NCBI GenBank assembly: GCA_002344525.1 | Contig: DDTJ01000067.1 | Span: 1-28,563 of the forward strand | Direction of reading: 5' to 3' | Length of the DNA stretch: 28,563 nucleotides | DNA from: Akkermansiaceae bacterium UBA2367 | GTDB lineage: Bacteria > Verrucomicrobiota > Verrucomicrobiia > Verrucomicrobiales > DEV007 | Shown: in pieces, positions 23,373 through 28,563 of the stretch | Position numbering within the stretch: the first letter of the stretch is position 1 | How the letters are laid out: every line of letters starts with the position of its first letter | Made by a program: the position numbers and the translations under genes | The notes under the pieces: model-generated | Database searches by the model: none | The model's input: only the letters and a program-made list of their open reading frames with translations | Told to the model about the DNA's origin: nothing

Positions 23373-23442
23373 AAAACCGAAATCTAATGAAGTAGAGTTA
23401 ATATCCTCTCCGATCCCAAGACCCACCCGAACGATCCCATCC

Positions 23443-24618
23443 ATGAAACGCCTCCTCCTAGCCTCCACCTTCGCGGCCTTGACTGCCCTCGCCCTTCCCC
23501 TGACCGCCGAGGAAGGCGTGGCCGAACTCCAGATCGGCGATCCCGCGCCGGACTTCTCCCTGCCCGGCATCGACGACAAGACCCACACCCTCGCCGACTT
23601 CAAGGACGGCAAGGTGCTCGTCGTCTTCTTCACCTCGAACCACTGCCCCACCTCGCACGGCGCGGCTGACCGCATCAAGAGCTTCCTCGAGGACTACCGT
23701 CCGCGCGGCATGGCCTTCGTCGCGATCAACCCGAACCACCCCGAGGGGCTCAGCATCGACGAGCTCGGCTACTCGAAATACAACGACGGCTTCGAGGACA
23801 TGAAGGCCTACGCCGCCGACGAGGGTTTCGATTTCCCCTACCTCTACGATGGCGAGACCCAGTCCGTGGCCAAGGCCTACGGCTGCCTCGCCACCCCGCA
23901 CGTCTTCATCTTCGACGCCGAGCGCAAGCTGCGCTACAAGGGCCGCTTCGACGACTCCCGCTTCGGTGGCGACGACTCCACCGTGAAGTCGCCCGACGCC
24001 CGCAACGCGGTCGAGGCCCTGCTCGCCGGCAAGCCCGTGCCTGTTCCCGAGACGAAGGCGATGGGCTGCTCCACGAAATGGCGCAGCAAGAAGACCGCCG
24101 TGGCCGAGCACATGGCGAAATGGGACAGCGCACCCGTGGACGTGGAGACCATCGACGCCGCCGGAGCCGCCGCCCTGCGCAAGAACGGCACGAACAAGGT
24201 GCGCCTCATCAACGTCTGGGCGACTTGGTGCGCCCCCTGCGTGCAGGAGTTCCCCGAGCTGGTCGAGACCTCGCGGAAGTTCGGCCTGCGCGATTTCGAG
24301 TTCATCAGCATCAGCGCCGATGATCCATCGAACCCTGCCCCGGTGAAGGCCTTCCTCGAAAAGCAGAAGGCGGGCCTGTCGGCGCGCTTGAAGAAATCGG
24401 TCGAGGCCGAGGGGCGCAAGACGAACAGCTACCTCTTCGGCGGGTCCGACATGGACGAACTGATGAAGGCCCTCGATCCCGAATGGCCCGGCGGCATCCC
24501 CCACACGATCCTCGTTGATACCGATGGAACGATCTTCTGGCGACACAACGGCATTGTCGATGGCGAGAAGCTCCGGGCGACGATCCTCGATCATCTGGGT
24601 AACTACTACAAGCCTTGA
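23443..24618 (+). CDS. Exported double thioredoxin-fold protein (redoxin + TlpA-like)
   Basis: A 391-residue exported protein (signal MKRLLLASTFAALTALALPLTA). The first thioredoxin fold (about 28-215) is redoxin/AhpC-like: IGDPAPDFSLPGID, VVFFTSNHCPTSHGAADRIK with a single Cys68 rather than CxxC, and LATPHVFIFDAERKLRYKGRFDD. It ends with the MGCSTKW motif (Cys209) often found at the end of such domains. The second fold (about 230-391) is TlpA/ResA-like, with RLINVWATWCAPCVQEFPEL and a redox-active Cys263-Cys266 pair, then GIPHTILVDTDGTIFWRHNG with the cis-Pro region. It likely reduces or oxidises periplasmic thiols, for example in cytochrome c maturation or peroxide removal; the substrate is inferred. 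The ATG at 23443 gives the signal peptide. The hicBA pair starts 47 bp downstream. Confidence 0.9.
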   Translation: MKRLLLASTFAALTALALPLTAEEGVAELQIGDPAPDFSLPGIDDKTHTLADFKDGKVLVVFFTSNHCPTSHGAADRIKSFLEDYRPRGMAFVAINPNHPEGLSIDELGYSKYNDGFEDMKAYAADEGFDFPYLYDGETQSVAKAYGCLATPHVFIFDAERKLRYKGRFDDSRFGGDDSTVKSPDARNAVEALLAGKPVPVPETKAMGCSTKWRSKKTAVAEHMAKWDSAPVDVETIDAAGAAALRKNGTNKVRLINVWATWCAPCVQEFPELVETSRKFGLRDFEFISISADDPSNPAPVKAFLEKQKAGLSARLKKSVEAEGRKTNSYLFGGSDMDELMKALDPEWPGGIPHTILVDTDGTIFWRHNGIVDGEKLRATILDHLGNYYKP

Positions 24619-24630
24619 TCTTCCGGGGCA

Positions 24631-24659
24631 TTGGCCTTTTCTTTCGCGGTGAAGATACT
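24631..24659 (+). promoter_or_regulatory. Possible promoter of hicBA with almost no leader
   Basis: TTGGCC (24631-24636), a 17-nt spacer and GATACT (24654-24659) each match the sigma-70 consensus at 4 of 6 positions. The expected transcription start (about 24665-24667) falls on the hicB ATG at 24666, so the transcript would be leaderless or nearly so. Confidence 0.35.
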
Positions 24660-24665
24660 GATGCC

Positions 24666-24857
24666 ATGACGACGAAATTCACCTACTGGGAAGAAGACGA
24701 TGGGCGGTTCCTTGGCTACCTGAGCGAATATCCCGACCACTGGACGCAGGGGGAGACGCTCGATGATCTCAAGGACCACCTCAGGGATCTGTTCGAGATG
24801 TTCCGCTCGGAAAGCATTCCCGGGATCAAAAGGGAAGCGGAGCTGGAGATCGCATGA
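24666..24857 (+). CDS. hicB: HicB-family antitoxin (short form)
   Basis: A 63-residue protein of the HicB antitoxin fold: TTKFTYWEEDDGRFLGYLSEYPDHWTQGETLDDLKDHLRDLFEMF, which is the partially degraded RNase H-like domain that binds and blocks HicA. No C-terminal ribbon-helix-helix or HTH domain is present, unlike longer HicB proteins that bind their own promoter, so repression of the operon by this protein alone is uncertain. Its ATG at 24666 is preferred over an upstream in-frame start at 24615, which would overlap the end of the thioredoxin-type gene. Its stop overlaps the hicA start by 4 nt (ATGA), so the two are translationally coupled. Antitoxin-first order is less common than hicA-first but well known. 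Confidence 0.85.
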   Translation: MTTKFTYWEEDDGRFLGYLSEYPDHWTQGETLDDLKDHLRDLFEMFRSESIPGIKREAELEIA

Positions 24858-25036
24858 AGCGACGGGACTTGGTTGCCGCAGTCGAAGCCGCCGGTGCTCG
24901 CCTCATCCGATCCGGAGGCAAACACGACATCTACCACAATCCGAAAACAGGAGCCACCCAACCGATCCCCCGGCACCGTGAAATCAACGAATTCCTCGCA
25001 CGCAAGATTCTTCGCGATCTGACGGAGGAGAAATAG
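24854..25036 (+). CDS. hicA: HicA-family mRNA interferase toxin
   Basis: A 60-residue double-stranded RNA-binding-fold toxin. MKRRDLVAAVEAAGARLIRSGGKHDIYHNPKTG contains the expected helix, glycine turn and catalytic His24 in the GGKHDIY strand; the family usually has G-S-H. The rest, TQPIPRHREINEFLARKILRDL, matches the PHH...L...KI region. HicA cleaves mRNA and tmRNA and is neutralised by HicB. The start overlaps the hicB stop by 4 nt, and GGAG lies 5 nt upstream inside hicB, one of the rare Shine-Dalgarno-like sites in the window. Chromosomal hicBA pairs are frequently acquired horizontally; here base composition does not obviously differ from the surroundings. Confidence 0.88.
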   Translation: MKRRDLVAAVEAAGARLIRSGGKHDIYHNPKTGATQPIPRHREINEFLARKILRDLTEEK

Positions 25037-25096
25037 CGTTCCGTCAGGTCGCGCTCGGACCCTCTTTACATCCTTAACCTAACCCCATCCCTGCCA

Positions 25097-26023
25097 ATGA
25101 AACCCATCCTACCCGCCGCTTCCGCCCTTCTGCTCTCCCTCGTCCCCGCCATCGGCCAGAACGAGGCCAAGGAGTTCAAAGTCGGCGACCCTCTCGGCAC
25201 CATCAACGAGGCCGGCGTTGCCACGCCCATCTCCAGCAACGTCAAAGTCTATGGCAGCTTCCGCTTCGCCGAGAGCGTCACCTACGATCCGGAGCGCAAC
25301 CTGCTCGTCGTGATGAACGCCGGGGTGCCGCAGGCGCTGGAGGAGAACGACGGCTACGTTTCCCTGCTCCATCCCGACGGCAGCGTCCACACCACGAAAT
25401 GGATCGGGGCGACGCGCGACGGCCTGACCCTGAACCATCCCCTCGGCAGCGCCATCCTCGGGCGCACCCTCTACACCGCCGACGTCGACACGGTCCGCGC
25501 CTTCGATCTCGACAGCGGCAAGCCCGGCGAAGCTTGGCATGTCCCCGGTGCGACCTTCCTCAACGGCATCGCCGTGGCCAAGGACGGCACCGTCTACGTC
25601 TCCAACACCCGCGAGGAGAGCCGCGTCTTCAAGATCACCGCTGCGGGCGAGGTGAGCACCTTCGTCGATGGCGAGCCGCTGAAGGCTCCCAACGGCGTCG
25701 CCATCGACCCCGAGGGCAACATCGTCGTCGTCAATGTGGGCGATAATGCCGTCCTCACCTTTTCGCCCGACGGCAAGCTCTTGAAAACCGAGCACGCTGC
25801 CGAGAGCGGCCTCGACGGGATCGTCATCCTCGAAGACGGCACCAAGTATGTTAGCAGCGTGCGCTACGGCAGCATCTCCCGCATCCGTCCGGGCAAGGAG
25901 TTCGAGGTCATCGCCGTCGGCATCCCCAACGCCGCCTCGATGGGCTACGACTCGAAGCAGAAGCAGCTCGTCATCCCGATGAACAACCACAACGCCGTGG
26001 CCTTCCTGAAGCTGGAGGATTGA
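25097..26023 (+). CDS. Exported SMP-30/gluconolactonase-like beta-propeller
   Basis: A 308-residue exported protein (signal MKPILPAASALLLSLVPAIGQ). The mature part is a six-bladed propeller of the SMP-30/gluconolactonase/NHL-like type: FAESVTYDPERNLLVVMN, GYVSLLHPDGSV, LNHPLGSAILGRTLYTADVDTVRAFDLDSG, FLNGIAVAKDGTVYVSNT, APNGVAIDPEGNIVVVNVGDNAVLTFSPDGKLL, GLDGIVILEDGTKYVSSVRYGSISRI and ASMGYDSKQKQLVIPMNNHNAVAFLKLED. Acidic and Asn residues at blade ends could bind Ca as in lactonases, but the true metal ligands cannot be confirmed here. If a lactonase, it would open sugar lactones made by dehydrogenases such as the one at 20126. It is separated from hicA by 60 bp and may have its own promoter. 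Confidence 0.8.
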   Translation: MKPILPAASALLLSLVPAIGQNEAKEFKVGDPLGTINEAGVATPISSNVKVYGSFRFAESVTYDPERNLLVVMNAGVPQALEENDGYVSLLHPDGSVHTTKWIGATRDGLTLNHPLGSAILGRTLYTADVDTVRAFDLDSGKPGEAWHVPGATFLNGIAVAKDGTVYVSNTREESRVFKITAAGEVSTFVDGEPLKAPNGVAIDPEGNIVVVNVGDNAVLTFSPDGKLLKTEHAAESGLDGIVILEDGTKYVSSVRYGSISRIRPGKEFEVIAVGIPNAASMGYDSKQKQLVIPMNNHNAVAFLKLED

Positions 26024-26043
26024 GCGGGGTGGGGGCTGTCGCT

Positions 26044-26058
26044 GAGGCCGTTGGCCTC
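26044..26058 (+). repeat. Hairpin repeat GAGGCC-GTT-GGCCTC
   Basis: A 6-bp perfect stem with a 3-nt loop, followed after a few bases by GTCGGGGC. It has the same design and downstream tag as the hairpin at 14793-14811. It stands directly beside the composite palindrome at 26072-26158 in the 295-bp gap after the SMP-30-like gene. Confidence 0.55.
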
Positions 26059-26071
26059 GTGTCGTCGGGGC

Positions 26072-26158
26072 CTTGGAGTGCGGCGGCATGACGCCGCTTT
26101 CCCTCGGGGCGACATGTCGCCCCGGAACAAAAGCGCGGACATGTCCGCGCACTCCAAG
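26072..26158. repeat. Composite of three palindromes bounded by an 11-bp inverted repeat
   Basis: The outer arms CTTGGAGTGCG (26072-26082) and CGCACTCCAAG (26148-26158) are perfect reverse complements. Between and into them lie three palindromes: GCGGCG-GCATGA-CGCCGC (from 26080), the perfect 20-bp CGGGGCGACATGTCGCCCCG (26105-26124) and the perfect 18-bp GCGCGGACATGTCCGCGC (26133-26150). The last two share the centre GACATGTC. No coding function is visible. A shortened relative lies at 4779-4821. Confidence 0.85.
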
Positions 26159-26318
26159 TTTTGTCGTTTGGCCGCCCGATCCGCGCCCGATGGACGCGGC
26201 CACAGGCTTGGCGAGCGGCTCTCTGTCTGCGGTCAACACTCGCCGGACCTTGAATTTCGGGCCTCTTTGACTAAGGTTCGGTCTTCGTCCTCCGTTTATC
26301 CTTCGTCCGCCACGCTTC

Positions 26319-28532
26319 ATGAGATTTTTCGCCGCGTCCCTCGCTCTCGGGCTGCTTTCCGCCTTCGTCGCCCGCGAGGCCGTGGCCTACCCGCTCACGC
26401 TTGAGCAGCGCGAGCGGCTGAAGCAATACCTCCCCCGGACTTTTCCGAAGCTGGAGGGGCGCGAGGCAGTCCATGTCGTGGCGCTGGGCGACGATGTCAT
26501 GGGCGGCTACACCCCCTTGCCTTCGGCTTGGGAGAGCAACAACCCCCTGTTCTCCTATCCGGGCGTCTTCCTCGCCAACCTCGCCCGCGAGTTCTTCTAT
26601 CCCGGCGGCGTCCGCCTACTCAATCCGCCGACGGGCGGCACGGCGAAGCTGAGCGACTACCTCGGCGACGAGATCGCCTTCGAGAACCTGACCACCATCG
26701 ACGGCACCGTTTTCGACGGGCTGCGCCGGGCCTACACCGACGCCTTTCTCCATGATCCCGACCTCGTTCTCGTCCAATACGGGATCTACGACGCCTTCAC
26801 CTTCCTCTCCATCGACACTTACAAACGCGCCCTCCAGGAGATCGTCGACGCGGCCCGGTCGGCCCGCTCCGACCTGATTCTGCTCGGTCCGCCGCTGGTG
26901 AACTACGGGGGCGGGGCGATGCAGTGGGGGATCGAGCGGCCCTACGCCACCGCCGCCCGCGAAGTCGCGGAGGCGAACGGGGTGCTCTTCATCGACCTCG
27001 GGCGGCATCTCTCGCGCTTCGGCGCCGGGGTCGATCCCGACACCCACCCGGCGGCGGCGATGGAGATCGTGGGTGATCGGCTGGAGCGCATTTTCCATTT
27101 CGGTTCCGAGCTGGAGGCGCGGGAGAGGGTCCACCCTTCGCTCAGGGTCCACCAGTTCCTCGGCGATTCGATGTTCGCGGATCTCCAGAACGGCCCCCAT
27201 CCGTCGCCCTTCACCTACACGGCGACGGCCTCCTACGGCAACGACGGCTCCATCGGCGTCTCCTTGGTGGTGCGCAACCAGACGGTGGCGGAGAAGAAGG
27301 GCAGCATGGGCGCCCTCGCCGTGGGCGGGGCGATGCTGCCGGGCGAGGCGGGGCAGCGCTTCACTGTCGTGGCGGGTTCGGCGACCCAGCTTGAGTTCCG
27401 CTTCCGACGGCCCGAGGTCGGGAAACGCCGGGACGGGTCGCCCTTGTTCTTCCCCTTGGAGCCTGCGGACGAGTTCGGTCGTTTCTCCTTCTTCCTTGAG
27501 GACTCGGTGGATTCCGAAGTGGTGGACCTCCCGGTGCGAGTCGGTCCTGTCACGGCCTTGTGGAATTCCCGCCAGTTCGTCAACGTGAGCGACCAGATGC
27601 GGGTCGAGTGGGATCTGGTGAACGGCACCGACAAGGCGCTCTCGGGCACCTTCCAAGTGGGCATGGCCGAGCGGGTGGGGCAGCCGACGCCGTTCTCGGT
27701 GTCCCCGCTGGGCACGAAAACGGTGTTCTCGGTCTTCGATTTCAACGCGCCGGGGGACGTTTCCCTTTTCCAGCAGGATATCTGGATCCAGATCGACATT
27801 GACGGCAAGGTGGTGCGCTTCTCCCGCGAGATGGAGGCTTCGCGGGATCTCGTCCTCGGCGAGGAGGTGGCGATGCGATCATGGCGGGACTACGCCAACT
27901 CCGGCCCCGCGGTCGAGACGGTGGCGCGGCGGAGGTCCGCCGAATCGGCCTCGGTGCGTTTCGAGGCGGACGGCAAGGCGCTCTACGTGGTCGCGAGGCT
28001 CGACGGCGTCTCCCTGCCCGATCTCGGCGATCAGGCCGCCTTGCAGGCGAAGCTCTTTCTCGACGCCCGCCCTTCGAGCGAGGTGCGGACCTTCGGTGCG
28101 GTCGAGCCGATCCTGGTCTACGCGAAGGCCGCTGGCGGCTCCGGTTTCACGCCTTCCGTCGAGTTGGGCAGTTTCGGTAAAGGCTACAACATGGTCCTCG
28201 ATCCCAAGGGCATCGCCTCGGCCCTGCGCACCGACGCCAACGGCTCCCGCCTCCTCGAAATCCGCGTGCCGCGCTCCTATTTCCACCGGAACGAATGGGC
28301 CTTGGACTCGCCCGAGGCGATCTTGGGCGCACGGCTCGAACTGACTGTCGCCGATCCGGACCCGAATGCCGCTGTTTCCTTCCCGGCGACGAACCGTTTC
28401 GAGACGAACAGCCCCACCTTCGCCTACGAGGATCGCATGGTTCGCGGCTTCCACGAGAACGACGCTCGTTCGCTCGTCACCCTGCGCCTCTCGCGCCAGC
28501 CGGTGGATAGTTGGTCGGTTCGGATTTACTGA
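26319..28532 (+). CDS. Large exported SGNH/GDSL-like protein with substituted catalytic residues
   Basis: A 737-residue exported protein (signal MRFFAASLALGLLSAFVAREAVA). Residues about 50-300 follow the SGNH hydrolase layout, but the key positions differ. Block I reads ALGDDVMGG with Asp59 where the nucleophilic Ser of GDS is expected. Block III reads QYGIYDAF, Gly155-Ile-Tyr157-Asp, where GxND is expected. Block V has ERVHPS, with His272 kept and Glu269 in place of Asp. So it may be inactive as an esterase or may use other residues. Residues about 310-520 look like beta-sandwich domains (TYTATASYGNDGSIGVSLVVRN; VEWDLVNGTDKALSGTFQVG). The C-terminal 200 residues resemble CBM9-like carbohydrate-binding modules (SVRFEADGKALYVVARLDG ... 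LLEIRVPRSYF). The ATG at 26319 gives the signal peptide; the gene ends 31 bp before the window end, with no visible terminator. Confidence 0.75.
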   Translation: MRFFAASLALGLLSAFVAREAVAYPLTLEQRERLKQYLPRTFPKLEGREAVHVVALGDDVMGGYTPLPSAWESNNPLFSYPGVFLANLAREFFYPGGVRLLNPPTGGTAKLSDYLGDEIAFENLTTIDGTVFDGLRRAYTDAFLHDPDLVLVQYGIYDAFTFLSIDTYKRALQEIVDAARSARSDLILLGPPLVNYGGGAMQWGIERPYATAAREVAEANGVLFIDLGRHLSRFGAGVDPDTHPAAAMEIVGDRLERIFHFGSELEARERVHPSLRVHQFLGDSMFADLQNGPHPSPFTYTATASYGNDGSIGVSLVVRNQTVAEKKGSMGALAVGGAMLPGEAGQRFTVVAGSATQLEFRFRRPEVGKRRDGSPLFFPLEPADEFGRFSFFLEDSVDSEVVDLPVRVGPVTALWNSRQFVNVSDQMRVEWDLVNGTDKALSGTFQVGMAERVGQPTPFSVSPLGTKTVFSVFDFNAPGDVSLFQQDIWIQIDIDGKVVRFSREMEASRDLVLGEEVAMRSWRDYANSGPAVETVARRRSAESASVRFEADGKALYVVARLDGVSLPDLGDQAALQAKLFLDARPSSEVRTFGAVEPILVYAKAAGGSGFTPSVELGSFGKGYNMVLDPKGIASALRTDANGSRLLEIRVPRSYFHRNEWALDSPEAILGARLELTVADPDPNAAVSFPATNRFETNSPTFAYEDRMVRGFHENDARSLVTLRLSRQPVDSWSVRIY

Positions 28533-28563
28533 CTTTATCTCCTACTCGTCATCCTCCTCCTAC

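Larger units (their letters stand above)
23081..23442. other. 362-bp non-coding interval rich in inverted repeats
   Basis: No gene is supported. The interval contains a perfect 30-bp inverted repeat (23157-23236) and a second, imperfect inverted repeat of CACGGAT units (23302-23372), both listed separately. The part from 23250 to 23300 and the end near 23395-23404 (TTAATAT) are AT-rich for this genome and probably contain the promoter of the thioredoxin-type gene, but I see no convincing -35/-10 pair. Confidence 0.65.

Noticed and set aside
24666..25036. A wider mobile or defence island around hicBA
   Set aside because: The neighbours are ordinary exported proteins of the same codon style, and there is no integrase, transposase, tRNA or direct repeat at the borders.
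26072..26158. CRISPR array
   Set aside because: The three palindromes differ in length and sequence, are not separated by spacers of constant size, and no cas gene is near.

Overview
The window is a GC-rich, densely coded chromosomal stretch that most resembles a free-living member of the Verrucomicrobiota (PVC superphylum). The reasons are the gene families present: two DUF1080 (3-keto-disaccharide hydrolase-type) proteins, a large PVC-type propeller/cytochrome c protein, a Tat-exported Gfo/Idh/MocA oxidoreductase, a PmoA/DUF6807 protein and a PQQ-like WRGP propeller. Short palindromic repeats lie between the genes. No rRNA, tRNA, CRISPR array, transposase or phage gene was seen. I call 25 protein genes; one is cut by the left edge of the window.

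Layout. (1) 1-2583, minus strand: a glycerol uptake operon glpF-glpK followed 3 nt later by a membrane protein that runs off the window. (2) 2740-4386: an exported Sel1-repeat protein, then 463 bp without a gene that hold a decayed repeat. (3) 4850-13317: alternating-strand genes for exported sugar-type metabolism and redox proteins (DUF1080, propeller-cytochrome c, DUF1080, HupE/UreJ-like membrane protein, MocA oxidoreductase, PQQ-like propeller). (4) 13412-15958: SixA-like phosphatase, a one-TM protein, PmoA/DUF6807 protein. (5) 16092-18214: a two-gene unit of exported NAD(P)-type enzymes (D-2-hydroxyacid dehydrogenase and aldo/keto reductase), then a TLC/Npt-like carrier. (6) 19754-23080: an ArsR-family regulator divergent from a tight unit of GSDH-type sugar dehydrogenase, cupin and TIM-barrel protein. 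(7) 23443-28532: a double-thioredoxin protein, a hicBA toxin-antitoxin pair, an SMP-30-like propeller and a large SGNH-like protein whose catalytic residues look substituted.

How the genes fit together. About 16 of the 25 products carry a Sec or Tat signal, so the region mainly equips the periplasm or cell surface. The shared theme is oxidative handling of sugars and polyols outside the cytoplasm, plus glycerol import. The DUF1080, MocA, DUF6807, GSDH and cytochrome c families fit a 3-keto-glycoside type of chemistry, but they are scattered over several transcription units, so one pathway is an inference.

The most notable signals are: (a) an almost complete lack of Shine-Dalgarno sequences, with C at position -1 of 19 of 25 chosen starts; (b) several structurally distinct intergenic repeat families, including a perfect 30-bp inverted repeat and a composite of three palindromes; (c) NAD(P)-type enzymes with export signals, one of them Sec-type; (d) a GDSL-like protein with GDD instead of GDS. 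I found no gene cluster that I would call a new defence or mobile system.
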